The notes beneath the pieces are model-generated. The model ran no database searches, was not told the origin of the DNA, and saw only the letters and a program-made list of their open reading frames with translations. From an uncultured Eubacteriales bacterium (lineage in GTDB: Bacteria; Bacillota; Clostridia; Lachnospirales; Lachnospiraceae): a stretch of DNA of 16,242 bases. The DNA is taken from NCBI GenBank assembly GCA_900321525.1, contig ONWL01000021.1:1-16242 (forward strand). The letters run 5' to 3'. Shown piece after piece: positions 7,674 through 14,707 of this stretch. The translations under genes and the position numbers were made by a program. How positions within the stretch are numbered: position 1 is the stretch's first letter; the number at the start of each line of letters is the position of its first letter.

Positions 7674-8666
7674 ATGCAGGTCACTGTTGTTATTCCAAAT
7701 TACAATGGATTAAGATTTTTAAAAACATGTCTGGACTCTTTGGAAAACCAGACATCAGATGAATTTGAGGTACTGGTGGTAGACAATGGTTCTGCGGATG
7801 ACAGTGTGGCATATATAGAGCGCAATTATCCGTGGGTGAAGATCCTACCTCTTGAGGAAAATACCGGTTTTTGCGGTGGCGTAAATGCCGGTATCCAGAC
7901 AGCCACCACTCCATATGTATTATTATTGAACAATGATGTGGAGGCAGCACCAGATTTTGTAGAGCAGATGTGCAAGGCCATTCAAAAGTCTGACAAGGTG
8001 TTCTCTGTCAGCAGTAAGATGGTGCAGTTCTATGACCGCAGCAAGATTGATGATGCGGGGGATTTGTACTGTATGTTAGGTTGGGCATTCCAGCGTGGCG
8101 TAGGACATAAGGTCAATGAGTCCCAGTATCAAAAACACAGCAGAGTATTTTCCGCTTGTGGTGGTGCTTCTATTTACAGGAGAAGTGTATTTGAGGAAAT
8201 CGGATACTTTGATGAGATTCATTTTGCGTATTTAGAGGACATTGATGTGGGATATCGTGCCCGTATCGCCGGATATGAAAATATTTATTGTCCAAAAGCA
8301 GTTGTATATCACATTGGCAGCGGTACCACAGGCTCTAAATACAATCATTTTAAAGTCAAATTGTCTGCCCGGAACAGTTTTTATCTCAATTATAAGAATA
8401 TGCCGGTTGGTCAGTTGCTGCTCAATGCGATACCTCTGGCAATCGGATACGGAATCAAATGGGCATTTTTTCATAAAATTGGATTTGGGAAGGCATACTT
8501 AGAAGGATTGCGAGAAGGCATTTGTACCCGAAAGCAATGCCGTAAGGTTCCGTTTCAAAAGAAAAATCTGGGCAATTATATACAGATTGAGTTGGACATG
8601 ATTGTAAATACATTTGTTTATACGTCTGAGTTCATTCACAGAAAATGTTCACATTTTTGGAATTAA
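7674..8666 (+). CDS. GT2 glycosyltransferase, rhamnosyltransferase (WbbL)-like
   Basis: A 330-residue family 2 glycosyltransferase, the last gene of the polysaccharide operon. It shows VTVVIPNYNG (3-12), VVDNGS (35-40), NTGFCGGVNAGI (63-74), the LLLNNDVE metal site (83-90), CGGASIYRRSVFEEIGYFDE (162-181), and LEDIDVGYRARIAGY (187-201) with the acidic base. The pattern matches WbbL-type enzymes that transfer rhamnose from dTDP-rhamnose, which fits rfbC in the same operon. The region after about 225 contains a hydrophobic, amphipathic stretch (MPVGQLLLNAIPLAIGYGIKW, roughly 243-263) that may dock on the membrane. ATG at 7674 is preferred because AGGGGA (7664-7669) precedes it and the glycosyltransferase fold starts at once. 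A TTG at 7641, in frame and following AGGAAGAGGTG, would add 11 residues. An intrinsic terminator lies 41 bases after the stop. Confidence 0.88.
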   Translation: MQVTVVIPNYNGLRFLKTCLDSLENQTSDEFEVLVVDNGSADDSVAYIERNYPWVKILPLEENTGFCGGVNAGIQTATTPYVLLLNNDVEAAPDFVEQMCKAIQKSDKVFSVSSKMVQFYDRSKIDDAGDLYCMLGWAFQRGVGHKVNESQYQKHSRVFSACGGASIYRRSVFEEIGYFDEIHFAYLEDIDVGYRARIAGYENIYCPKAVVYHIGSGTTGSKYNHFKVKLSARNSFYLNYKNMPVGQLLLNAIPLAIGYGIKWAFFHKIGFGKAYLEGLREGICTRKQCRKVPFQKKNLGNYIQIELDMIVNTFVYTSEFIHRKCSHFWN

Positions 8667-8707
8667 TGGAAGATCACGCAAACGAAGTGTAGGAAAATGA
8701 AGAAGAG

Positions 8708-8741
8708 ATCGCAGGTGATGAGGATGCATCTGCGATTTTTT
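8708..8741 (+). terminator. Intrinsic terminator of the polysaccharide operon
   Basis: ATCGCAGGTG (8708-8717) pairs with CATCTGCGAT (8727-8736) in a 10-bp stem with one G-U pair and a 9-base loop. Six T follow (8736-8741). It is placed 41 bases after the last glycosyltransferase and directly before the promoter region of the next operon. Confidence 0.85.
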
Positions 8742-8752
8742 GCAGGATAGCA

Positions 8753-8781
8753 TTGCAAAAAAGCAATAAATATGGTAAAGT
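8753..8781 (+). promoter_or_regulatory. Candidate promoter of the sugar transferase-LCP operon
   Basis: TTGCAA (8753-8758) and TAAAGT (8776-8781) are 17 bases apart, each matching consensus at four of six positions, and TGG precedes the -10 as an extended element. The predicted start near 8788 leaves about 30 bases of leader. A promoter is needed here because a strong terminator lies directly upstream. The exact hexamers are tentative. Confidence 0.4.
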
Positions 8782-8818
8782 TGTATTTGTTTTGGAAAAA
8801 GGCAATATAGGAGAGGCT

Positions 8819-10216
8819 ATGATCAAAAGTTATCAGAAATTATTAAATGCATTGCACATTGTGGTAGATGCGTTTATTGTGATATTTTCATATGGAGCAG
8901 CGTTTCTGATTCAATTTTATATAATGGACAGGCCGCTTGCTCCATATACACCGGCATATTACTTCAGGGCTTTGGTGTATATTGTACCACTGTACCTGTT
9001 GCTGTTTGCATGCTTTCGTTTGTATCAGCCCAAGAGAGTGATGGGACGAAGACTGGAAGCTTCTTATATTTTGATGTCCAATACATTGGGACTTCTGATT
9101 ATTATTTTGATTCATTATCTGCGGCATAACAATGACTTTTCCAGATATTTGCTCTGGTATTTTGGCATCATCAATGTATTCATGATGATTCTGGCACGCA
9201 ATTTGTTGCGCTTTGTTCTGCACCAGATGCGGAGAGGTGGATTTAACCAGAAGCACATTTTACTGGTGGGATACAGCCAGGCGGCAGAGAGTTTCATTGA
9301 CCGTGTGAAAGTGAATCCCCAGTGGGGTTATAATGTAAGAGGCATTCTGGATGACGAGAAGGAATTTGGAGATGAGTATAAAGGAGTCCGGGTAGTGGGA
9401 CGTACAGACGACATTGAGGGATTTTTGGAACTCAATCGTCTGGATGAAATCGTCATTACTTTGAGACTGGCAAAATATGCCATGTTGCCGGATATTGTCA
9501 ATGCATGTGAAAAATCCGGTGTACACACCAAGTTTATTCCGGATTATCACAATGTGATTCCCACCAAACCTTATACAGAGGATTTATTGGGATTGCCTAT
9601 GGTACACATCCGACATGTGCCATTGACCAGGATGTTGAACCAAGTGATCAAGCGCGCCATGGACATTGTAGGATCCCTAGTAGCAATTGTACTGTTTTCA
9701 CCGATTATGTTGGTCACTGCCATTGCGGTAAAGTGTGGTTCCAAGGGACCACTGATTTATAAGCAGGAAAGAGTGGGACTGCATAACAGACCCTTTATGA
9801 TGTATAAGTTTCGCTCTATGCGGGTACAGGCTCCTAGCGAGGAGAAAACAGAGTGGACCACACAGGGGGATCCCCGTGTGACCAAGGTAGGAAGAATCAT
9901 TCGTTCTACCAGTATTGATGAATTACCACAGTTGTTTAATGTATTGAAAGGCGATATGAGTTTGGTGGGACCCCGGCCAGAACGCCTTTATTTTGTAGAA
10001 CGGTTTAAAGAAGAGATTCCACGATATATGGTTAAGCATCAGGTGCGTCCGGGTATGACCGGATGGGCACAGGTCAATGGATTAAGGGGAGATACATCCA
10101 TTGAGAAACGTGTAGAGTACGATTTATATTATATCGAGAACTGGAGTGTCAGCTTTGACATCAAGATTCTCATTATGACGGTGTTTCCAGGTTTTGTCAA
10201 TAAAAATGCTTATTAA
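8819..10216 (+). CDS. Polyprenyl-phosphate hexose-1-phosphate transferase (WcaJ/CpsE-like initiating sugar transferase)
   Basis: Transfers a sugar-1-phosphate, often glucose or galactose, from UDP-sugar to undecaprenyl phosphate, starting synthesis of a lipid-linked polysaccharide at the inner membrane face. The 465-residue protein has four N-terminal membrane helices (about 11-34, 50-66, 85-101, 110-130). A CoA-binding-like Rossmann domain follows (HILLVGYSQAAESFIDRV, about 146-163; to ~260). A fifth hydrophobic segment (about 279-305) leads to the bacterial sugar transferase domain. The catalytic part shows YKFRSM (329-334), STSIDELPQLFNVLKGDMSLVGPRP (363-387; Asp367-Glu368 dyad) and RPGMTGWAQVNG (410-421), all intact. 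The ATG at 8819 has AGGAGAGG (8809-8816) in front; an upstream in-frame TTG at 8753 coincides with the promoter and is rejected. It is followed 20 bases later by an LCP gene, pairing the first and last steps of wall-polymer assembly. Confidence 0.93.
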   Translation: MIKSYQKLLNALHIVVDAFIVIFSYGAAFLIQFYIMDRPLAPYTPAYYFRALVYIVPLYLLLFACFRLYQPKRVMGRRLEASYILMSNTLGLLIIILIHYLRHNNDFSRYLLWYFGIINVFMMILARNLLRFVLHQMRRGGFNQKHILLVGYSQAAESFIDRVKVNPQWGYNVRGILDDEKEFGDEYKGVRVVGRTDDIEGFLELNRLDEIVITLRLAKYAMLPDIVNACEKSGVHTKFIPDYHNVIPTKPYTEDLLGLPMVHIRHVPLTRMLNQVIKRAMDIVGSLVAIVLFSPIMLVTAIAVKCGSKGPLIYKQERVGLHNRPFMMYKFRSMRVQAPSEEKTEWTTQGDPRVTKVGRIIRSTSIDELPQLFNVLKGDMSLVGPRPERLYFVERFKEEIPRYMVKHQVRPGMTGWAQVNGLRGDTSIEKRVEYDLYYIENWSVSFDIKILIMTVFPGFVNKNAY

Positions 10217-10236
10217 AAGCAGAGGGGAAGAATACA

Positions 10237-11532
10237 ATGGCTGATAAGAAAAAGAAGATAACCAGACAGGCACAGCTGTTACGTAGGAGAAGGAAGCGTC
10301 AGGTCTTACTCCTTGTGGTGGAGATGCTGTTGCTGTTTGTATTGGGGGTGGGATGTTTTGTTGTATCCAAATTGGATATGATTCAGACAGAAAAGTTGGA
10401 TCTGGATCAGATTTACAGACCTTCCTATGATAATCGTCCTCAAATTGCAGAGGCAGAGACACCACAGGAGACAAAGGCAGCCCCCCAAACTGAAAAAGAA
10501 ACCCGCAAAGAGACGGAGCCAGCCACCAGGGGAGAGGCAGAAACCCAGGGGGAAAAGATTGAAATCAAAGAGACTCAACCGGAGCAGGTGGTAGTGGTAG
10601 AGCCGGAATCCCAGGAGGAGTTACCAGTGGATTATGGCAATGCCATCGGTCATTATTGGAATATTCTGTTGGTAGGTGTGGATAACAGTGGAGACGGACA
10701 GCAGAGTTTGACTAGTAAGGTAAATAGCGATACGCTGATTATCTGTAGCATCAATACACAGACCAGTGAGGTGAAACTGGTTTCAGTCTATCGTGATACG
10801 TACATGCGGATGCCAGATACCATCGGTGGCTATAACAAGGCGAATTATGCACTGATGCATGGAAATATTGCAGACACTGTAAATACAATGAATATGAATC
10901 TGGATGTGTATCTGACAGATTATGTGGCAGTGAACTGGTCTGCAGTGGCACGATGTGTAGATTTGCTTGGTGGCATTGAGGTGGATTTGACAGAAGACTT
11001 GATTGATCTGAACAAGGGGGCATTTAATAGTTATGTGACAGATATTGTAGAAACAACCGGAATGGGTTCTACACAGATTTGGGACCCGGGAATTCATCAT
11101 TTAGATGGAGTACAGACGGTTGCATACTGTCGTGTCCGTTATGGCAGTACGGATTTTGCCCGTACCGAGCGTCAACGGGAAGTGTTATCCAAGCTTTTGG
11201 TACAGGTCAAGACCGTGGATTTTGGAACAATGTTAAGTTTGATCAATGAATTGTTGCCAAATATTGCCACTTCCATTGATATGGGAGATTTAATAGAGAT
11301 TGCCAGACATGTATTCAGTTATCAGATTACAGATGCTGCCGGTTTTCCATTTGATAAGAAGACCGATTCCAGAGTGGGCAATATTAGTATACCAGATCCG
11401 GTTGTGGCGGTAAGTCTGACAGAGAATGTAAAGAAGCTTCATGAGTTTTTATATGGCAGCAATGGATATATGCCATCTTCTGTGGTAAATGATATCAATT
11501 ACTACATTGGACAGGTATCGGGATGCTATTAA
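10237..11532 (+). CDS. LytR-CpsA-Psr (LCP) family wall-polymer ligase
   Basis: LCP enzymes move a lipid-linked glycopolymer from undecaprenyl phosphate to peptidoglycan on the outer face of the membrane. This 431-residue protein has a short, strongly basic cytoplasmic start (KKKK, RRRRKR) and one membrane helix (about 23-43). An extracellular linker (about 70-130), very rich in Glu, Thr and Gln, follows. The LCP domain starts near residue 141 with ILLVGVDN. NSDTLII (163-169; Asp165), SVYRDTY (183-189; Arg186), GGYNKANYA (197-205), AYCRVRYGSTDFARTERQRE (296-315) and GIHHLDG carry the conserved pyrophosphate-binding Asp and Arg residues. GAGGGGA (10222-10228) precedes the ATG by 8 bases. It is co-transcribed with the initiating sugar transferase 20 bases upstream. 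A strong terminator closes the operon. The polymer attached is probably the product of the locus at 2997-8666, by context only. Confidence 0.92.
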   Translation: MADKKKKITRQAQLLRRRRKRQVLLLVVEMLLLFVLGVGCFVVSKLDMIQTEKLDLDQIYRPSYDNRPQIAEAETPQETKAAPQTEKETRKETEPATRGEAETQGEKIEIKETQPEQVVVVEPESQEELPVDYGNAIGHYWNILLVGVDNSGDGQQSLTSKVNSDTLIICSINTQTSEVKLVSVYRDTYMRMPDTIGGYNKANYALMHGNIADTVNTMNMNLDVYLTDYVAVNWSAVARCVDLLGGIEVDLTEDLIDLNKGAFNSYVTDIVETTGMGSTQIWDPGIHHLDGVQTVAYCRVRYGSTDFARTERQREVLSKLLVQVKTVDFGTMLSLINELLPNIATSIDMGDLIEIARHVFSYQITDAAGFPFDKKTDSRVGNISIPDPVVAVSLTENVKKLHEFLYGSNGYMPSSVVNDINYYIGQVSGCY

Positions 11533-11614
11533 GAAGCAAGTCTGCTATATATGTGTAGGTAAAATACAATGTGACGGTTCAGTACCTTCACAGCGATCAT
11601 ACAAATCATCTATC

Positions 11615-11675
11615 ATGACACGAAAAACAGAAGAAAAGCATTTGTGCTTGGAAACTGTTTTTCGTGTCATTTTTT
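11615..11675 (+). terminator. Strong intrinsic terminator after the LCP gene
   Basis: The arms at 11615-11630 and 11655-11670 are perfect 16-base reverse complements (ATGACACGAAAAACAG on the left), followed by T residues to 11675. The 24-base apical region can form a second small hairpin (AAGCA-TTTG-TGCTT). The stretch 11533-11852 (320 bases) has no convincing gene. It holds 82 bases without clear structure, this terminator, then the htrA control region. Confidence 0.88.
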
Positions 11676-11693
11676 CACTTTTTATTAAATATC

Positions 11694-11713
11694 TCATCAC
11701 AATTTCATCACAA
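11694..11713 (+). promoter_or_regulatory. 11-bp-phased direct repeat, candidate response-regulator site upstream of htrA
   Basis: TCATCACAA occurs at 11694-11702 and again at 11705-11713, exactly 11 bases apart, so both copies face the same side of the helix. A weaker TCAT follows at 11715-11718. Head-to-tail repeats with this spacing are typical of OmpR/PhoB-family regulators. In Bacillus, htrA-type genes are controlled by such a system (CssRS), which makes the idea plausible. The regulator itself is not in the window. Confidence 0.35.
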
Positions 11714-11807
11714 ATCATTGCTAAACTGAGAATGTATCAAAGAAAGGATATAACAATTCAGATTCCGTTGTCTGATAAGGCACGGAACGATTGCGAAATG
11801 ATTCAGA

Positions 11808-11816
11808 TGATATAAG
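11808..11816 (+). promoter_or_regulatory. Candidate extended -10 element of the htrA promoter
   Basis: TGATATAAG contains a TG dinucleotide one base before TATAAG (11811-11816). The -35 region is poor (CGATTG at 11788-11793 with a 17-base spacer, or TTGCGA with only 14). A start near 11823 would give about 30 bases of leader. A second possible -10 is TATAAC at 11749-11754, about 35 bases after the direct repeats, which would suit an activator-dependent promoter. Which is used cannot be decided here. Confidence 0.35.
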
Positions 11817-11852
11817 ATCTGTCATGATAATGAAAAATGGAGGGTAAAAACA

Positions 11853-13514
11853 ATGTCAGAAGAAAAGAAATATGATATTTGGGGGAATGAAGTAACGGAT
11901 GATTCTGAGTTTGTAGAAGTAGAATTGGCACCAGATGCCGAGGAACTGGCAGGGGAGCCTGTGATGGCACAACCGACAGAACAGGTAGAAGAAGCGGCAC
12001 CAGAGGAAAATCCCTATGCAGGTGCAGTGATAGAAGAAAATCCATATGCCCAGTCAAGTACAGACAATCAGAGTGTGTATGGTACTCCATATAATGGATA
12101 TGGTACGCGAAATGAAGGAAACACACAGAATTTCTATCGTTTCAGCAGCGGGTCATCTGGAAACCCACCAGAATATGAAGAGGAAAAAAAGCCAAAAAAG
12201 AGCCGTAAAAAATGGATTGTAGGCGGTATTTGCGGTGTATTGCTGTTGGGACTTCTTGGCAGTGGTGTATATACATTTGCAAAATATGTGGATCGAAAGT
12301 TTGATTATTATTCCAATGAAATTGCAAAAGCAGAGGAACAGGCACAGTCTAACCCCACTGCCGAGACTTTGCCTCAAAATGGACTGACCAAGTCTGAACT
12401 GACCGGTGTTAGTGAGATTTCCGGTACACAGGCATCTGTATTGGATGTATCCGGTGTGGTAGATCAGGTGATGCCATCTGTAGTGTGCCTGACGGTCAAT
12501 CTGGAGTATCAGACCAATAATTTCTTTTATGGCAGCACCACCCAGTCTTCTTCTGCAAGTGGTTCCGGTGTAATCATCGGGGAGAGTGAAGATGAACTGC
12601 TGATCGTCACCAACAATCATGTCATTGATGAGGAACAGAATGCCTACTATTATACAGTCAATACCACAGCAATGGTGGTGACATTCTGTGACGGATCCAC
12701 AGCAGAAGCTTATGTAAAGGGCACCGATCCGGAGAGGGATTTGGCAGTCATTGCCATTTCCATGGATGATTTAAGTGAAGAGACGAAGAATGCCATTTCT
12801 GTGGCAAAAATCGGTGACTCTGATGCGGCAAAGGTTGGAAATGGTGTCATCGCCATTGGAAATGCACTTGGCTATGGACAGTCTTGTACTGTAGGGTACA
12901 TCAGTGCGTTGAATCGTGATGTGACATTCTCTGATGGCAATACCAGAACTCTGATGCAGGTGGATGCAGCTATTAATCCTGGCAATAGTGGTGGTGGTCT
13001 GTTTGATGTATATGGCAATCTGATCGGAATCAACGAATCCAAGAATGTCAGTGAAAATACAGAAAGTATGGGATATGCTATTCCGATCAGTTCTGTGGAG
13101 GATGTGATTACAGAGTTGATGAACATTGTGCCAAGAACTGTTTATAACGATGAGGAAAAGGGTTACTTAGGCATTCAAGGTGGTGATGTACCATCTGCCT
13201 ATGTGAATGCAGGATACCCGGCAGGTGCGGTTGTGCTGCAGGTATTTGAGAATGGTGCAGCGGCAAACTCCGGTCTGCAGATTCAGGATATCATCACAAA
13301 GATCAACGATACGGAGATTTCTTCTATGACAGAACTGATGACAGAACTGGCATATTATCAGAGTGGAGAGACAGTGACTTTGGAAGTAGAGCGTATCGAG
13401 GGCAACCAGTTCAACACGGTACAGGTAGAAGTGACACTGGGAGAAAAGAGCACCATTCCGCAGGAAAGCAATACCCGGTCCGGAAGTAGTGGTACAGGTA
13501 ATCTGCTTCCATAA
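11853..13514 (+). CDS. htrA: Membrane-anchored HtrA/DegP-type serine protease with PDZ domain
   Basis: A quality-control protease that degrades misfolded proteins outside the cytoplasmic membrane. The 553-residue protein has a long cytoplasmic N-terminus (1-120), acidic at first, then rich in Tyr, Asn, Gly and Ser, with EENPYA at 51-56 and 61-66. A lysine-rich stop-transfer patch (112-120) and one membrane helix (121-142) follow. The trypsin-like domain carries the triad His256 (TNNHVID), Asp296 (ERDLAVI) and Ser379 (NPGNSGGGLF). A single PDZ domain fills about 432-530, ending in a Ser/Gly/Thr-rich tail. All catalytic motifs are intact. GGAGGG (11839-11844) lies 8 bases before the ATG. The gene has its own control region and terminator, so it forms a single-gene unit. 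Its place next to wall-polymer genes suggests an envelope-stress role, which is inference. Confidence 0.93.
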   Translation: MSEEKKYDIWGNEVTDDSEFVEVELAPDAEELAGEPVMAQPTEQVEEAAPEENPYAGAVIEENPYAQSSTDNQSVYGTPYNGYGTRNEGNTQNFYRFSSGSSGNPPEYEEEKKPKKSRKKWIVGGICGVLLLGLLGSGVYTFAKYVDRKFDYYSNEIAKAEEQAQSNPTAETLPQNGLTKSELTGVSEISGTQASVLDVSGVVDQVMPSVVCLTVNLEYQTNNFFYGSTTQSSSASGSGVIIGESEDELLIVTNNHVIDEEQNAYYYTVNTTAMVVTFCDGSTAEAYVKGTDPERDLAVIAISMDDLSEETKNAISVAKIGDSDAAKVGNGVIAIGNALGYGQSCTVGYISALNRDVTFSDGNTRTLMQVDAAINPGNSGGGLFDVYGNLIGINESKNVSENTESMGYAIPISSVEDVITELMNIVPRTVYNDEEKGYLGIQGGDVPSAYVNAGYPAGAVVLQVFENGAAANSGLQIQDIITKINDTEISSMTELMTELAYYQSGETVTLEVERIEGNQFNTVQVEVTLGEKSTIPQESNTRSGSSGTGNLLP

Positions 13515-13617
13515 AACGATAGGATATTGTTTCTGACAGGAGATGGTTCAGTAAAATTGTAGCAAGTATTTCCAATTAAAGATTTGTATATAAGGGTTGA
13601 TCATCATTGAATATATA

Positions 13618-13652
13618 AGAGTCATGGAGATGCGTTCTTCATGACTCTTTTT
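13618..13652 (+). terminator. Intrinsic terminator of htrA
   Basis: The arms 13618-13630 and 13636-13648 form a 13-bp stem with one G-U pair and a TGCGT loop, followed by T at 13648-13652. It lies about 100 bases after the htrA stop. Between the stop and the hairpin (13515-13617) I see no gene or clear signal. Its T-tract is also the left end of the dyad around the next promoter. Confidence 0.85.
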
Positions 13653-13682
13653 GTGTAACAGAAAAAATTTGTTATACAAAAA
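13648..13682 (+). promoter_or_regulatory. Promoter embedded in a 13-bp dyad, upstream of the deacetylase gene
   Basis: TATACA (13673-13678) with TGT directly in front forms an extended -10; TTGTGT (13651-13656) is a weak -35 with a 16-base spacer. The whole promoter lies within an inverted repeat: the arm at 13648-13660 and TGTTATACAAAAA (13670-13682) match as reverse complements at 12 of 13 positions around a 9-base AT-rich spacer. A dimeric repressor bound there would cover both hexamers. The predicted start is near 13685. Confidence 0.45.
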
Positions 13683-13688
13683 GTGCTC

Positions 13689-13746
13689 CACACAGGATGC
13701 CTCATTGCTTATAGCGAGGACTGTGTGAAATTAGTCTTCGTTTTTT
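13689..13746 (+). promoter_or_regulatory. Structured leader with mutually exclusive hairpins, candidate transcription attenuator
   Basis: CACACAG (13689-13695) pairs with CTGTGTG (13721-13727), and inside it CCTC (13700-13703) pairs with GAGG (13716-13719). The alternative hairpin pairs CGAGGACT (13715-13722) with AGTCTTCG (13733-13740), 8 bp with one G-U and a 10-base loop, followed directly by TTTTTT (13741-13746). The second is a complete intrinsic terminator that uses bases needed by the first, so only one can form. It lies 58 bases before the deacetylase ATG and just after its predicted promoter. It does not match a riboswitch class that I recognise. Confidence 0.5.
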
Positions 13747-13804
13747 CAAAAAAGTGGTGTTTGCCTGCTATTGGTGCATACATTAAAGCAGGAGGGATCG
13801 TGCA

Positions 13805-14542
13805 ATGAAAGAAAAAATCAGAGTCGTGGTATTGGTGGTAGCATTGTGCCTGGCAGGAAGTGTCTGGATGAAACATGACTACTCCAAAAGAATTTTCCAA
13901 TATGAGTCAGAAATAAAGAAAGAATCCCAGATGCTGACCCAGGCATCTGCACAGATAGACGGTGAAGCGACTGTTGCATCGAAGGATATTAAGAAAATAG
14001 CAATTACTTTTGATGATGGACCGGATCCGATTTGGACAGAAAAGTTATTGGATGGTCTGGCAGAAAGAAATGTACATGCAACTTTCTTTGTGTTAGGAAA
14101 AAAGGTGGCAGAGAATGAAGCATTGCTGAAGAGAATGCAGGAAGAAGGGCATTTGATTGGAAATCATTCGTACAATCATGTACAATTGAACCGGTTGCGT
14201 GAAGCGGTAGTCAAAAAAGAGCTGGATGACACAAATGAACAAGTTTATGAGGCCACCGGTTACAGACCGGAATATGTCAGACCGCCTTACGGGGCATGGG
14301 ATAAGAAGAAGGATTGTCCGGGAGAAATGATGACAGTATACTGGACCATTGATACAATGGACTGGCAGCTGTTAGATGCAGATAAGGTGATGAAAAATGT
14401 GGTGGGAAAAGTGTCCGATGGAGATATTATTTTGCTGCATGATGTGTATGAGAGCAGTGTGGATGCTGCACTGAGAATTGTAGATTATCTACAGGAAGAG
14501 GGGTATGAGCTGGTCACAGTGGATCAGTTAATTCTGGATTGA
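13805..14542 (+). CDS. Membrane-anchored polysaccharide deacetylase (NodB/CE4 family)
   Basis: Carbohydrate esterase family 4 enzymes remove N- or O-acetyl groups from peptidoglycan or other wall glycans using a divalent metal. The 245-residue protein has a hydrophobic N-terminal helix (about 5-21) without an evident cleavage or lipobox site, so it is probably tethered with its active domain outside. The NodB domain (about 62-245) has TFDDGP (68-73; base Asp70, metal Asp71), HSYNH (121-125; metal His121 and His125), RPPYG (159-163), DTMDW (183-187) and LLHD (210-213; His212). All five motifs are intact. AGGAGGG (13790-13796) lies 8 bases before the ATG and may be partly masked by pairing of CCTGCT (13764-13769) with AGCAGG (13787-13792). 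The substrate, peptidoglycan or the neighbouring polymer, cannot be decided from sequence. Confidence 0.92.
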   Translation: MKEKIRVVVLVVALCLAGSVWMKHDYSKRIFQYESEIKKESQMLTQASAQIDGEATVASKDIKKIAITFDDGPDPIWTEKLLDGLAERNVHATFFVLGKKVAENEALLKRMQEEGHLIGNHSYNHVQLNRLREAVVKKELDDTNEQVYEATGYRPEYVRPPYGAWDKKKDCPGEMMTVYWTIDTMDWQLLDADKVMKNVVGKVSDGDIILLHDVYESSVDAALRIVDYLQEEGYELVTVDQLILD

Positions 14543-14544
14543 CT

Positions 14545-14571
14545 CCCTTCTTTTTTAGAGGGCTGGTTTTT
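14545..14571 (+). terminator. Weak terminator-like hairpin after the deacetylase gene
   Basis: CCC (14545-14547) and TCT (14549-14551) can pair with AGA (14557-14559) and GGG (14560-14562) with one bulged T. A five-T run follows only after CTGG (14567-14571). The stem is short and the gap to the T-tract unusual, so termination may be partial. Confidence 0.35.
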
Positions 14572-14590
14572 CAAATGAGGAAATAGATAT

Positions 14591-14619
14591 TGTACAAGGA
14601 GGTGGAAATGGGGTATAAT
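14591..14619 (+). promoter_or_regulatory. Candidate promoter of rarA
   Basis: A perfect TATAAT (14614-14619) lies 17 bases after TGTACA (14591-14596), a weak -35. The predicted start near 14626 gives a leader of about 80 bases before the rarA ATG, containing a 7-bp hairpin (14653-14669). A strong ribosome-binding-like AAGGAGGTGG (14596-14605) lies inside the promoter spacer, so it would be used only on read-through mRNA. Confidence 0.45.
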
Positions 14620-14707
14620 AGCAGAGGATACTTGTGGCGTAAAGATGCAGTTACTTTGCTCTGCAAAGTGGCAGACTGTGATCTTGCCAGCAGAAAGAGA
14701 AGAAAAC

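Noticed and set aside
8753..8818. N-terminal extension of the sugar transferase from TTG at 8753
   Set aside because: ATG at 8819 has a strong AGGAGAGG in front and starts just before the first membrane helix. The TTG coincides with the likely promoter.
11489..11815. A 108-codon plus-strand frame overlapping the LCP gene end
   Set aside because: It starts inside the LCP gene, runs through the strong terminator at 11615-11675 and has no domain or ribosome binding site.
14543..14707. 6S RNA gene, often adjacent to rarA in Firmicutes
   Set aside because: The gap is shorter than a typical 6S RNA and I could not fold a long rod with a central bubble. Only short hairpins are present.
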